64,000 nucleotides of DNA from the NCBI GenBank assembly GCA_905233765.1, contig CAJOCU010000001.1, forward strand, positions 1 to 64,000, in the 5' to 3' direction. Source of the DNA: an uncultured Bacteroidaceae bacterium (GTDB lineage Bacteria; Bacteroidota; Bacteroidia; Bacteroidales; Bacteroidaceae). The notes under the pieces are model-generated. The model was not told where the DNA came from, made no database searches, and was given only the letters and a program-made list of their open reading frames with translations. The translations under genes and the position numbers were made by a program. Below are positions 9,231 through 18,694 of this stretch, piece by piece; position 1 is the first letter of the stretch; each line of letters begins with the position of its first letter.

Positions 9231-10364
9231 CTAGTTAAACCTTACTTGCAGCTGGCACATTACGGAGTGGCTGTTGCCTTTTACGAATTCGCCACCGGCG
9301 ACATAAGCGCTCTTATACACGTACTGCACCTGCACACGGCATTTTTTGAAAAACCAATATTGGAAGCCGGCGATGGCCTTGTGCTGGTCCATGCCCAGGC
9401 TCGTGTTGTAGTTGAAGAAATCGTAGGAACCCACGAACTCTACCTTCGGCGTGCCGAGGGGCACGGCACAGGTGATGTAGCCGCCACGGCTGACGGCGCT
9501 GGCGTCATAGCCTTCCAGGTATTCGCCATGGGCCTTGACCCACTTGGATTTATAGTCGAAGCCAACCGACCAGCGGTTGCGCTTGTAATCGTCTCCGACC
9601 TTGATGTCGGGGTTGTAGATCGACGTGGCGATAGCGTGGCCGCGACCAATCTGCCCTGTGGCAACGAGGGCGAGGCCTTCCACGGGACGGTATTCGATGC
9701 GCCCGATGAAGTCCTTGAAGTTGTTGCCGTCTTTCTTGTTGATACCCTGTCCGTTCATCACGTCCAACTCATAGCGCAGCTTGCCGTTGTTGGTCTCGCC
9801 GTAGAGGGAGAGGCCCAAGTCACGACCGTACTGCACGCCGAAGAGCGGGTCGCTGCCGCAACCGCTGAGGAAGGTGACGCCCTCGCTATAGACGTCGATG
9901 GCTTCCATGGCCGTGGGGGAAAGGGGGTTCTCGAGTGTCAGACCATTCTTGAACTGACCTAAGCGGACGGTCAAGGCCTTGTTCTTGGTGATGCGATATT
10001 CTGTATAATATTCCTGTACGACACTCGAGAAGTCGTGCATGAATAGGAATGACCAGCGGTCGGTGATGCGGGCATTGGCCCAGAAGAGAACGCGTTTGAT
10101 CTCAAATGTGTTGGTGTTGGTGCCATCCTTGTGGTTATAGACATAGCCGCCTTGGGCGTAGCCGTGAAGTTGAATACGGTCGGCGACATCCTTGAGCCAG
10201 TCCGGGGCTTTCTCACCTACGGCTTTGCGCAGGATGGTCTGCTCCTGAGGAGCTGCGGGGTTCGCTAAGGCGACGGAGTCGGTTTGGCCTTCAGCGGGCA
10301 TTGATTGTCCCATGGCCGCGGTGCTGCTGAAGATGGCCAGGAATACGGCCAGCAGCGGTCTCAT
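9231..10364 (-). CDS. Outer-membrane porin (phosphate-selective porin O/P-like)
   Basis: This is a 377-residue beta-barrel protein. The start chosen is the ATG at 10364, which gives a clean signal peptide (MRPLLAVFLAIFSSTAAMGQS). An ATG at 10391 in the same frame would add only residues encoded by an AT-rich repeat tract. The mature part has alternating beta-strand character (QLHGYAQGGYVYNHKDGT, FWANARITDRWSFLFMHDF, RLGQFKNGLTLENPLSPTA) and ends in an aromatic residue (LQVRFN). It resembles the OprO/OprP-type porin family of Bacteroidetes. The ligand is unknown. Confidence 0.8.
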   Translation of the reverse strand: MRPLLAVFLAIFSSTAAMGQSMPAEGQTDSVALANPAAPQEQTILRKAVGEKAPDWLKDVADRIQLHGYAQGGYVYNHKDGTNTNTFEIKRVLFWANARITDRWSFLFMHDFSSVVQEYYTEYRITKNKALTVRLGQFKNGLTLENPLSPTAMEAIDVYSEGVTFLSGCGSDPLFGVQYGRDLGLSLYGETNNGKLRYELDVMNGQGINKKDGNNFKDFIGRIEYRPVEGLALVATGQIGRGHAIATSIYNPDIKVGDDYKRNRWSVGFDYKSKWVKAHGEYLEGYDASAVSRGGYITCAVPLGTPKVEFVGSYDFFNYNTSLGMDQHKAIAGFQYWFFKKCRVQVQYVYKSAYVAGGEFVKGNSHSVMCQLQVRFN

Positions 10365-10370
10365 GTGTTT

Positions 10371-10405
10371 TGTGAATTGTGAATTGTGCATTGTGAATTA
10401 TGAAT
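10371..10405. repeat. AT-rich short repeat tract (GAATTGTG type)
   Basis: Tandem units GAATTGT/GCATTGT/GAATTAT lie between the aminotransferase and porin genes. The last codons of the aminotransferase (EKNNS) and a possible false N-terminus of the porin are written in this tract. Confidence 0.65.
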
Positions 10406-11708
10406 TATTCTTTTCAAAGATGCTCATGCGTTCTTCGAGCTGGGCATACTGGTGGTCCTCGATGAAGGAGGTGCATACGCGGAGACCTTCCTGGTGCGAG
10501 CCGGTGGTGATGAGGCAGATGGCCGAGACACCATAATACATTAGTTCGCGCGCGAGCTGTCCGCTCGTCATTCCATCATAGCCGATGGTGAAGTAGAAGC
10601 CGTCGGCCACAGGGCGGTCTAGGTCGCGGTCATAGACCACATGGAAGCCGTGGCGCAGGAAGATCTCCTTCAGCTTACGGGCACGCTCGCCATAGACCTT
10701 CACCTCGTCGCGGAAGCGGTATTCGCCGTCGCAGGCAGCACGGAACATAGCCGCCAGGGCATACTGTGCCGAATGGCTGGTGCCGCTGCTCAGGGCATAC
10801 AACATTCGCGTGGAGAAGACCAGACCGAAGGGCAGCCCCTCGTAGCGGGCGCTGAGGTCGGGGAAGTGGCGGTGGAAGAGCTGGTCGCTGATGCACACCA
10901 CGCCGATGCGCTCGCCGGCATAGGAGAACGCCTTAGAGCCGCTGATGAGGAGCATATAGTTGTCCGTGTAGCGCGCCACCGTGGGCTGGTAGGGCGGCTG
11001 GAACGGCACGCTCAGGTCCTCGCGGAAGTCCATGGCGAAGTAGGCCAGATCCTCCATCACGATAGTGTCATACTGCGTTGCCAGCTCACCGATGGTCTGC
11101 AGCTCGCTCTCCGTGAGGCAGACCCACGACGGGTTGTTGGGGTTGGAATAGACGATGGCGCAGATATTGCCCTTCTCAAGGTAGCTCTCCAGCTTGCCGC
11201 GCAGCTTCGGGCCACGGAAGTCATAGACGTCGAAGGTCTCGTACTTCACACCCTGCACCTGCAGCTGCATCTTCTGCACGGGGAAGCCCGGGTCGATGAA
11301 CAGCACGGTATCCTTCTGCTTCGATGCCTGCGAGCAGGTGAGGAACGAAGCGAACGTCCCCTGCATGGAACCCGTGACAGGCACACAACCCTCGGCGGCG
11401 ATGTCCACGCCGATGAAGGCCTTCACGAAGCGCGAAGCCTGCTTCTTGAGTTCGGGATAGCCTTGGATATCGGGGTAGCTGTGGGCGATGCCGTCCTGCA
11501 GCGCCTTGATCTGGGCATCGACGCCCACCTGTGCGGCAGGCAGACCGGGGATACCCATCTCCATCTTGATGAACTCTACCCCACTCTCCTTCTCCGCCAT
11601 CGCAGCCACCTGCTTTACCTCGCGGATGGTGGCCTTGGCGAAATCCTGAATGCCCAGCTGGGCAATTAATCCATCAACAATCTCTTTCTTGATAGGAGTT
11701 TCTTTCAT
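10398..11708 (-). CDS. PLP-dependent class I/II aminotransferase
   Basis: This is a 436-residue fold-type I enzyme. YSNPNNPSWVCL near residue 192 is the substrate/cofactor-binding NPNNP motif, and ISGSKAFSYAGERIGVV near 285 carries the Schiff-base lysine. The C-terminal arginine region (GLRVCTSFIEDH) fits carboxylate binding. It transfers an amino group between an amino acid and a 2-oxo acid. Substrate preference is not evident, but its presence near two aryl-CoA ligases and iorAB makes an aromatic amino acid role plausible. It lies 38 bases downstream of the efflux outer-membrane factor gene. Confidence 0.88.
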   Translation of the reverse strand: MKETPIKKEIVDGLIAQLGIQDFAKATIREVKQVAAMAEKESGVEFIKMEMGIPGLPAAQVGVDAQIKALQDGIAHSYPDIQGYPELKKQASRFVKAFIGVDIAAEGCVPVTGSMQGTFASFLTCSQASKQKDTVLFIDPGFPVQKMQLQVQGVKYETFDVYDFRGPKLRGKLESYLEKGNICAIVYSNPNNPSWVCLTESELQTIGELATQYDTIVMEDLAYFAMDFREDLSVPFQPPYQPTVARYTDNYMLLISGSKAFSYAGERIGVVCISDQLFHRHFPDLSARYEGLPFGLVFSTRMLYALSSGTSHSAQYALAAMFRAACDGEYRFRDEVKVYGERARKLKEIFLRHGFHVVYDRDLDRPVADGFYFTIGYDGMTSGQLARELMYYGVSAICLITTGSHQEGLRVCTSFIEDHQYAQLEERMSIFEKNNS

Positions 11709-11746
11709 TGTTTTTTATCACTGATTTAGGTGAAAAGATGGGCCCA

Positions 11747-13120
11747 TTAATTGGCACCGCCGCCAAGGGCGATGTAAAGAGCGATGAGCGCCTGGGCACC
11801 ATCGTAGTGGTTCTCCATCTCGTTGAGCTGTGCGCTGAGGAGGCTCTCCTGAGCGGTGATGACCTCGAGATAGCTGGCCTTGCCGTTGTCCATAAGTTCG
11901 TGAGTGCCAGCGTAGGCATCTTCCAACACAACCACCTGACGCTGGTAATAAACGTTCTTCTCTCGGGCTGCCTCAACATCGGCGATAGCCTCGTTAACCT
12001 CGTTGCCTGCATTGATAACGGTCTGCACATACTGGTGCTGTAACTCCTCCTGAGAGAGCTTGGCAATCTTCAGGTTTGCCTTCAACCTGCCTCGTTGGAA
12101 GATGGGCTGCGTGAGCGTAGCTACAGCGTTGAGCAATAGAGCGCCCGGATTAACGATGGCAGCGCCGCCGCTGTTGGTCCAACCGAGTATGCCTGAGAGG
12201 TTGAGACTGGGGAAGAAAGCCTGACGCGCAGCCTGCGTGTTGTAAAAGGCTTCGGCCAAGGCGAAGTCGGCGATGCGGATGTCGGGGCGGTACTGCAGCA
12301 ACGCGGCAGGCGCACCAGTGGCGATGCGGGCGGGTAGCGTGTGCTCACCCCAGCGGCCACGCTGGATGTGCTGCGGCGTGAGGGCCAGCAGCCTGCAAAG
12401 GGCGTTCTCCACGCTGAGGATGGTGCGGCGGATATCTACAATTTGTGTCTTCACGTTGAGGTATGACGACTCCATCTGGTTGACGGCGGTGGAATAAGCC
12501 TTACCGTTTTCCCACAGCGATTTCTGCGTCTCCAGAGAGAGGTTCCACAGGCTGTCAGTGGTGAGGAGAATCTCCAACTCACGATCGAGCAGCATCAGCA
12601 GATTGTACTGCTGAGCAACGATAGAGACAATGTTCGCGCGTACGGACTCCTCGTTGACTTGAGCTTTCATGAGCTGCACCTTGGACTTACGCTTCGCAGT
12701 AGTAATGGATCCGAAGACATCAATGTCCCACGACAGCTGCAGCGGCAGGCTGTAGGTCTTGCTGACGGGGCTGCGGTCGAAGCTGGACAACGAGCCAGAG
12801 GGCGCAAAGGAAAGGGAGGGCAGGTAGCCCAGACGTGCAGCCTTCAGCGAAGCCTGGCACTGCTCCACGGCAATGCGTGCGGCATGGAGGTCGGTGTTGC
12901 GCACCAGGGCGGTGTCGATGAGCTGCTGCAGGAGCGGGTCGGTGAAGAACTCGCGCCAGGAGAGCTGTGCGATGTTGAAGGCCGTGTCGGCAGGAAGGGC
13001 GACGGTGGAGCCGAACACATCGTCGGGCACCGTGGCCTTGGACTCATACTTCTTATAGAGGCTACAACTCGAGAGCAGAAGGCCAGTAGCTGTAGCAAGG
13101 AGAAGATTTTTGATATTCAT
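11747..13120 (-). CDS. RND efflux outer-membrane factor (TolC/OprM-like lipoprotein)
   Basis: This 457-residue protein has a lipobox (LLLSSC, Cys about 19) and the two repeated outer-membrane efflux domains with long helices. RNTDLHAARIAVEQCQASLK and YRPDIRIADFALAEAFYNTQAARQ are typical of the NodT/OprM type. It forms the outer-membrane exit duct of a tripartite pump with the two genes upstream. The gap from the pump gene (13121-13257) contains an AT-rich repeat tract and two small hairpins. Confidence 0.93.
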   Translation of the reverse strand: MNIKNLLLATATGLLLSSCSLYKKYESKATVPDDVFGSTVALPADTAFNIAQLSWREFFTDPLLQQLIDTALVRNTDLHAARIAVEQCQASLKAARLGYLPSLSFAPSGSLSSFDRSPVSKTYSLPLQLSWDIDVFGSITTAKRKSKVQLMKAQVNEESVRANIVSIVAQQYNLLMLLDRELEILLTTDSLWNLSLETQKSLWENGKAYSTAVNQMESSYLNVKTQIVDIRRTILSVENALCRLLALTPQHIQRGRWGEHTLPARIATGAPAALLQYRPDIRIADFALAEAFYNTQAARQAFFPSLNLSGILGWTNSGGAAIVNPGALLLNAVATLTQPIFQRGRLKANLKIAKLSQEELQHQYVQTVINAGNEVNEAIADVEAAREKNVYYQRQVVVLEDAYAGTHELMDNGKASYLEVITAQESLLSAQLNEMENHYDGAQALIALYIALGGGAN

Positions 13121-13125
13121 TTTTT

Positions 13126-13157
13126 TCGTTTAACGTTTAGCGTTTAACGTTTAATCT
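13126..13157. repeat. AT-rich short repeat tract (CGTTTAACGTTTAG type)
   Basis: Units of GTTTAACGTTTAGCG between pump and outer-membrane factor genes. The same family appears at 44694-44782 and 47887-47914. Confidence 0.7.
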
Positions 13158-13184
13158 TTCGTTATTTCGACATTTCGATATTTT

Positions 13185-13228
13185 ACAGCCTTTCGGCTGT
13201 TGCCCGTCCTCGGCAGAAGAGGTCTGCC
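13185..13228 (-). other. Two small hairpins between acrB-like and tolC-like genes
   Basis: ACAGCC/GGCTGT (13185-13200) and GGCAGA/TCTGCC (13212-13228) form two consecutive stem-loops in the intergenic mRNA. Neither has a U-run, so they are more likely RNA-stability or partial read-through structures than terminators. Confidence 0.45.
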
Positions 13229-13257
13229 TCGGTCGCTTGGGGGCGATTGACATTCAC

Positions 13258-16200
13258 TCAATCGCCTTTTCCCTCGCTACCTTGGAACCGCTCATGCAGC
13301 TTCTGGAACACGATGAAGAAGGCGGGGACGACGAAGAGGAGGGCGATGGTGCCAATGGTCATACCACCTATGACGCCCAGCGCGAGGGCACGGTTGCCGT
13401 TGGCGCCGGCGCCACCCTCGATGACGAGCGGAATCATGCCGATAATCATGGTGAGCACCGTCATCAGAATGGGGCGCAGACGCTCCTTGCAGGCCTCGAA
13501 GGCAGCATCGACGATGCTCATGCCCTGGGCACGGCGCTCACTGGCGAACTCGGTAATCAAGATGGCCGTCTTCGCCAACAGGCCGATGAGCATGATGACA
13601 CCCGTCTGCAGGTAGATATTGTTATCCATGCCCGGAATGCCCTGCGTATAACCCAGGTAGGCGAACACGAAGGCACCCATCAGTCCGAAGGGCACGCTCA
13701 GCAGCACGGCCCACGGGGTGAACCACGAGTTGTAGAGCGAAGCCAGGATGAGATAGATCAGGATGGCACAGATGACGTAGATGAGTGCTGTGGCATTAGA
13801 GCCGGCAGTCTCCTCAACCTCACGCGACATACCGCTGTATTCGTAGGTGGCTGTTTTTGGCATCTCCTCCTCGAACACCTCGGCAATGGCCTTATGAGCA
13901 TCGCCCTCCGTGTATCCACTGCCGGGGGTTACAATGCAGGTGATGCTCTGGAAGAGGTTGAAGTGCTCGATATTGGACGGGCCAACAATCTGCTTCAGCG
14001 ATACGAACTCAGAGATGGGAGCCATCTTACCGTTACCCACCTGCATAAAGATATTGTGCAGCGACTGCGGGTCAAGACGGTATTCGGGCGAGGCAGCAGC
14101 CATGATGCGATAGACCTTACCAAACTGGTTGAAGTTACCGATATATGCACCACCGCAGAAAGAACCCAGCGTGTTGAGTACGGCTTCGGGTGTCACACCG
14201 GCGCGGTCGCACTGGGCGGCATCGACATCCACCTGATACTTCGGGAAGCGCTCAGAGTAGGTTGACATGGCAGAGGCTATCTCCGGCCGCTCAGACAGTT
14301 TGGCCAGGAAGTGCTCTGTATGCTTGGCAAATTCCGACAGGTTACCGTCTGTGGGGTCTTCTACCATGAGCATGATGTCGTTACTGGTACCATAGCCTGG
14401 AATCTGAGGCATCTCGAACGGTATCACTCGCAAGTTCTTGATATCTTGGCAGTCAAAGTAGAAACGATACCTGACGAGGGTGATGTAATGATCCATACCA
14501 GAACGGTCATCCCAGTTCTTCAGACGTACCACCATCGTACCGTAATTGGAACCGGCACCCGATATCATACCATAACCACAAACTAAAGCGAAACTCTCCA
14601 GTTCGGGAATCTTCTTCACCTTTTCCTCCACGGCTTTCGCCATCTCACGGGTTTGCTTCAGTGTGGAGCCTTCCGGAGCTTGTATCTCAACCAAGAACAC
14701 GCCCTGGTCCTCCTGAGGCACGAGACCTGAAGGCAGGTTCTTCATGAAGAACACCAGCAGGACGGCGGCCACCGCCAACAGACTCCATGCTATCACGGGG
14801 TGCTTGATAAACTTCTGGACGGCCTTGCTGTATTTGTTGTAGATGGCATTGTAGCTCACATCGTATGCCTTCTTGGTGTAGTAGGTCAGGCTCTTCTTTT
14901 GGCCCTCGTTTTCCGACATCTTCATCATGATGGCGCAGAGGGCTGGACACAGCGTCAGGGCCGATACGCACGACAAACCTACGGATGAAGCAATGGTGAT
15001 ACCAAACTGCGTGAAGAATGTACCTGACGTACCCGGCATAAAGGTCACGGGGATGAACACCGCCATGAACACCAACGTACATGAGACGACGGCTACCGAC
15101 ACCTCGTTCATGGCTTGACGGGTGGCTTCGCGGGCATCGCTGATGCCACCCTCCATCTTCGCCATGACGGCCTCGACCACCACGATGGCATCATCCACCA
15201 CCGTACCGATGGCCAACACCAAGGCAAACAGCGTCAGGATATTGAGCGAGAAGCCTGCCAGTGAAACGATAGCAAAGGTTCCCAGCAGCGACACGATAAT
15301 AGAGATCGAGGGGATGATGGTGGCCTTGAAGTTCTGCAGGAAGAAGAACACCACGAGTATCACAAGGATGATGGCAATGACAAGTGTCTCCACCACATTG
15401 TGGATAGCAGCGAAGAGGAAGTCGTCACTGGTCATCAAGGTCACGAACTCCAGTCCGGCCGGCATCGTTCCCTTCATCTCCTCAAACGTCTTGTTGATGC
15501 GTGCATTCACCTCGGTGGCGTTGGCACCTGGAGCCGCAAACACCATGCAGAGAGCACCTGGCTTGTCCTGGATGTTCGATGTGAAGTTGTAACTCATAGC
15601 ACCTATCTTCACTTCAGCCACATCGCTCAGATGCAGCATACCGCCTCCACTGGTGCGCAATACGATATTATTAAACTCCTCGATGGTCTTCAGCGTACCC
15701 TTGTACTGCATAGAGTACTGGTAGGAGTTCTCCGACTGTTCGCCCAAGGAACCCACACCAGCCACGAAGCTCTGTCCACCAATGGCTGCAAAAATTTCAT
15801 TGGGTGTCAGTCCGTACTGTGCCATCACATCGGGCTTCAGCCAGATGCGCAGAGCATAGGTGTTACCCAAGCTCTGCACGTTACCGACACCGGTGACACG
15901 CATCAGTTTCGGCCTGATGTTGATATCGATATAGTTCGACACGAAGTCTTCGTCGTACTTGCCGTCGGCACTTCTCACAGCGAAGATGCGCAGGATATTG
16001 TTCTGTCGTTTCTCCACCTTCACACCGACTTTGTTCACGTCAGCAGGCAACAGGGCCTGAGCGCGCGTTACACGGTTCTGTACGTTTACCGTCGCCATAT
16101 CGGGGTCTGTGCCCTGCTTGAAATAGATGTTGATTTCCACATCACCATTCGACGAGGCTTTTGAGGTCATATAGGTCATGTCATTCACGCCATTGATTGC

Positions 16201-16404
16201 CTCCTCGAGTGGCTGAATGACCGACTTCATCACCGTGTTCTCATCGGCACCTGTGTAGCTCGTGCTGACGTTTACCGTAGGCGGCGCAATGTCCGGGTAT
16301 TGCTCAACAGGCAGCGAGCTCATAGAGATGTAGCCCACCAGCGCTATCACAATCGAGATGGCACACGCCATCACGTATTTGTTAATAAAGATATTATTCT
16401 TCAT
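13258..16404 (-). CDS. RND multidrug efflux pump (AcrB/MexB-like, HAE1)
   Basis: This 1048-residue inner-membrane pump begins with one transmembrane helix (VMACAISIVIALVGYISM), has two large periplasmic loops and two blocks of five to six transmembrane helices. The proton-relay aspartates lie in GTVVDDAIVVVEAVMAKMEGG near residue 400, and the matching lysine in MLIGLLAKTAILITEFASERR near 950. The length is typical. It exports amphiphilic drugs or toxic compounds using the proton gradient. It sits between the fusion-protein and outer-membrane factor genes, so the tripartite system is complete. Confidence 0.97.
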   Translation of the reverse strand: MKNNIFINKYVMACAISIVIALVGYISMSSLPVEQYPDIAPPTVNVSTSYTGADENTVMKSVIQPLEEAINGVNDMTYMTSKASSNGDVEINIYFKQGTDPDMATVNVQNRVTRAQALLPADVNKVGVKVEKRQNNILRIFAVRSADGKYDEDFVSNYIDINIRPKLMRVTGVGNVQSLGNTYALRIWLKPDVMAQYGLTPNEIFAAIGGQSFVAGVGSLGEQSENSYQYSMQYKGTLKTIEEFNNIVLRTSGGGMLHLSDVAEVKIGAMSYNFTSNIQDKPGALCMVFAAPGANATEVNARINKTFEEMKGTMPAGLEFVTLMTSDDFLFAAIHNVVETLVIAIILVILVVFFFLQNFKATIIPSISIIVSLLGTFAIVSLAGFSLNILTLFALVLAIGTVVDDAIVVVEAVMAKMEGGISDAREATRQAMNEVSVAVVSCTLVFMAVFIPVTFMPGTSGTFFTQFGITIASSVGLSCVSALTLCPALCAIMMKMSENEGQKKSLTYYTKKAYDVSYNAIYNKYSKAVQKFIKHPVIAWSLLAVAAVLLVFFMKNLPSGLVPQEDQGVFLVEIQAPEGSTLKQTREMAKAVEEKVKKIPELESFALVCGYGMISGAGSNYGTMVVRLKNWDDRSGMDHYITLVRYRFYFDCQDIKNLRVIPFEMPQIPGYGTSNDIMLMVEDPTDGNLSEFAKHTEHFLAKLSERPEIASAMSTYSERFPKYQVDVDAAQCDRAGVTPEAVLNTLGSFCGGAYIGNFNQFGKVYRIMAAASPEYRLDPQSLHNIFMQVGNGKMAPISEFVSLKQIVGPSNIEHFNLFQSITCIVTPGSGYTEGDAHKAIAEVFEEEMPKTATYEYSGMSREVEETAGSNATALIYVICAILIYLILASLYNSWFTPWAVLLSVPFGLMGAFVFAYLGYTQGIPGMDNNIYLQTGVIMLIGLLAKTAILITEFASERRAQGMSIVDAAFEACKERLRPILMTVLTMIIGMIPLVIEGGAGANGNRALALGVIGGMTIGTIALLFVVPAFFIVFQKLHERFQGSEGKGD

Positions 16405-16447
16405 TTTTTTCGGAATTACGATATTACGTTATAACGTTATTACGAAA
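16405..16447. repeat. AT-rich short repeat tract (ATTACGTTATAACG type)
   Basis: ATTACGATATTACGTTATAACG-like units fill the gap between the fusion-protein and pump genes. A related tract is found between iorA and iorB (21163-21196). Confidence 0.65.
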
Positions 16448-17569
16448 TCACTTTTTCTTTTCCTCGGGAAAGAGTACTTTCTGACCCTCGGTCACATTGT
16501 TGGCTCCTGTGGTCACAATCCGGTCTCCCACTTTCAAACCGCTGGTCACGATGAAGTCCTTGCCGTTACCGGTGTCCTCTGTGGTCACATCGACAGCCGC
16601 TGCAGTGCTGTCGGCCTGTACCTTATAGACAAAAGCCTTGTCCTGCAGGCGCACCACGGCAAACTGTGGAATGACCATCACATCCTTCTCAGCGAAATTC
16701 ATCACCACCGTACCCTGAATGCCAGAATACAGATGGCCTTCGGGGTTGGGGAACGACACCTTTGCGGTCAATGAGCCTGTAGCGGCATTCACGACACCCG
16801 TCAGGCTGACGACACGACCCTTGTGGGGATACTCCGTACCACTCTTCATGACAAACGTGGCTTCGGGCATTTCGGCAATATGCTTTTCTATTTCGGCTGC
16901 CGTCACGCTATTCTGTACCATTTCCTCAACAACAGCTTCTGTTACAGAGATTTCGGCATACATCGTCGTATTGCCGCTCAGCATGGTCAGCTGGGTCATC
17001 GGCGACACCTGATCACCCATTCGCACAGGAATCTCGCCAATCACGCCAGATACTGAAGCCGTGATGGTGCAGAAGCCGAGGTTCACCTTCGCACGGTTCA
17101 CCGCTGCACGGGCCTGGGCCACTGCAGCCTGTGCCTGCTTGTAGGCATTCTCCGAGTTGTTCAGCATGTAGCTGCTCACTATCTTCTTATCAAACAGGTT
17201 TTTGTTCGACTCGTACTCCAACTTGGCTGAGTTCTCCTGTGCCAAGGCTGCCTGCAGGTTGGCCTCCGCAGCCTCTAATTCCAGCTGCGCATTGCGCGAG
17301 TCGATGACAAAGAGCGTCTGCCCTTTCTTCACCTGCTGGCCCTCAGTGACGCAAATCTTCATGAGCTGACCGCTCACCTGTGGCGTTACCGTTACGTCAT
17401 TCTGACCTTTCATCCTGGCACTGAACTTATAGGGCAGTTCAATATCGGTTGTCTTCACTGTCATCGTCTCAAACGATGAATTCGTTGCTTTGGGCATGTC
17501 CACCCCGCAGGATGCCAGCGCGAACGCTGCACAGAGAATGTCCAAGCACATTCTAACATTGTTTCTCAT
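16448..17569 (-). CDS. RND efflux membrane fusion protein (AcrA-like lipoprotein)
   Basis: This 373-residue protein from the ATG at 17569 has a lipobox (AFALASC) and the fusion-protein layout: lipoyl half (TPQVSGQLMKICVTEGQQVKKGQTL), alpha-helical hairpin (LELEAAEANLQAALAQENSAK to QAQAAVAQARAAVNRAK), second lipoyl half (GFCTITASVSGVIGEIPVRMGD) and beta-barrel. It bridges pump and exit duct. A TATCTTTG element about 35 bases upstream is the likely promoter of the efflux operon. The open frame extends to 17614, past the promoter, so the shorter start is preferred. Confidence 0.95.
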   Translation of the reverse strand: MRNNVRMCLDILCAAFALASCGVDMPKATNSSFETMTVKTTDIELPYKFSARMKGQNDVTVTPQVSGQLMKICVTEGQQVKKGQTLFVIDSRNAQLELEAAEANLQAALAQENSAKLEYESNKNLFDKKIVSSYMLNNSENAYKQAQAAVAQARAAVNRAKVNLGFCTITASVSGVIGEIPVRMGDQVSPMTQLTMLSGNTTMYAEISVTEAVVEEMVQNSVTAAEIEKHIAEMPEATFVMKSGTEYPHKGRVVSLTGVVNAATGSLTAKVSFPNPEGHLYSGIQGTVVMNFAEKDVMVIPQFAVVRLQDKAFVYKVQADSTAAAVDVTTEDTGNGKDFIVTSGLKVGDRIVTTGANNVTEGQKVLFPEEKKK

Positions 17570-17603
17570 ACCTATTTGTTTTTTGAGTTTGACATTTTGG
17601 GTG

Positions 17604-17611
17604 CAAAGATA
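17604..17611 (-). promoter_or_regulatory. Predicted -7 promoter element of the efflux operon
   Basis: TATCTTTG on the minus strand, with TTTA 21 bases upstream as a weak -33. No divergent regulator gene and no clear operator is seen. Confidence 0.55.
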
Positions 17612-17694
17612 CAACTATTTAATTAAAATTGATAAACGAACAATGAAAAATGAAGAATGAAAAACTAAAAATTGAAAAAGGGGGTGTAAAATAC

Positions 17695-17765
17695 GCTCCA
17701 TGGAGCATCGGCATGTACCTATAGAGGAAAACGCTTACGACTATATAGGCGCAAGCGTTTTCTCC
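17695..17765 (-). terminator. Hairpin pair after the creatininase-family gene
   Basis: A 10-base inverted repeat GAAAACGCTT/AAGCGTTTTC (17727-17762, loop about 16) lies between the creatininase gene and the efflux promoter. On the minus strand the stem ends in TTTTCC. A 12-base palindrome GCTCCATGGAGC follows at 17695-17706. Probably a terminator isolating the efflux operon, though the U-run is weak. Confidence 0.5.
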
Positions 17766-17788
17766 TAGGGGTGTATGAGGGGAACGGT

Positions 17789-18565
17789 TTATGATTCCCG
17801 ATACAAGTCCGCCTCACCCTGTACGGCAGCGAGTTCCTTCAGCAGGAGCGCATACTTGGCGGCGACGACCTCAGCGAAACGACGTCCTTTCTCGGCGGTG
17901 GCGAGGCGGGGATCACCGATGCCGGTATCGGAGGTGACACGTGTCCAGTGGCGCGGCAGCCAAGCGGTCTTCTCACGCAGGCCTTGGAGGGCGAAGGGAT
18001 GTGCTTCGCCGGGGCCTGCCTCAGCGAGGTTCACCAACTCAGGATGGTAGTGCATCATCACGCTGGTTTCCAGCTCATCGGCGTGATCGCCAGGGTCGTC
18101 GAACCAATCCTTGGCAGGCAGCTGCGTGAACCACTCGCTGGAGAGCAGCAGGAAATCGGGGTAATCAACGGCAAGGTCGCGGATCATGCTCTTGAAGGTG
18201 TTACCACCGTGTCCATTGACAATCAACAGCTTGCGGTATCCCTGATGGTACAGCGAGGCCACGATATCGGTGAGGATGGCGCGCTGTGTGTCATAGCGGT
18301 AATGGATGCAGAACTTCAGGTCGCGCTGACCAGGGTTCTGTGCGCCCATAGCCACAGGCGGCAGCACCATCGCACGGACTCCATAATGGTCTAAAGCGTA
18401 CTGTGCCGCATCCACGGACACGTCGTGCGAGAGGATGGCATCGGTGAGGTAAGGGAGATGCAGGTTGTGGGGCTCGGTGGCCCCCCAAGGCAAGAGGACG
18501 ATGTCGTAATCGAGGGGACGCGTGACGCCATAGGCGCTGACGCTCAAATCAATTTCGCGATTCAT
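17789..18565 (-). CDS. Creatininase-family amidohydrolase
   Basis: This 258-residue protein carries the metal-binding and catalytic signatures of the creatininase family: LLPWGATEPHNLHLPYLTD near residue 24, VNGHGGNTFKSMI near 120 and DHADELETSVMMHY near 160. The family hydrolyses cyclic amides and includes creatinine amidohydrolase, formamide hydrolases of riboflavin-like pathways and MftE-type peptidases. The start at 18565 (MNREID) is preferred over the upstream frame because a TACTTTTG promoter element lies just before it. The substrate is unknown. It is divergent from an omega-amidase gene. Confidence 0.88.
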   Translation of the reverse strand: MNREIDLSVSAYGVTRPLDYDIVLLPWGATEPHNLHLPYLTDAILSHDVSVDAAQYALDHYGVRAMVLPPVAMGAQNPGQRDLKFCIHYRYDTQRAILTDIVASLYHQGYRKLLIVNGHGGNTFKSMIRDLAVDYPDFLLLSSEWFTQLPAKDWFDDPGDHADELETSVMMHYHPELVNLAEAGPGEAHPFALQGLREKTAWLPRHWTRVTSDTGIGDPRLATAEKGRRFAEVVAAKYALLLKELAAVQGEADLYRES

Positions 18566-18592
18566 AGGGACGAATAGGTTAAGATTTGGTGA

Positions 18593-18600
18593 CAAAAGTA
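18593..18600 (-). promoter_or_regulatory. Predicted -7 element of the creatininase-family gene
   Basis: TACTTTTG on the minus strand, about 28 bases before the start codon. It lies only 43 bases from the opposing -7 element at 18644, so the two promoters overlap. Confidence 0.55.
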
Positions 18601-18643
18601 TAACTTTTTCGTGACTTGTACTATGAATCTGCGAAAATCTTGT

Positions 18644-18651
18644 TACTTTTG
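18644..18651 (+). promoter_or_regulatory. Predicted -7 element of the omega-amidase gene
   Basis: TACTTTTG on the plus strand, 43 bases before the ATG at 18695. It is arranged back to back with the creatininase promoter. Confidence 0.55.
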
Positions 18652-18694
18652 CGCCCAAAATGATATAAAAAGACTTTTTTCAGGACACACATTC

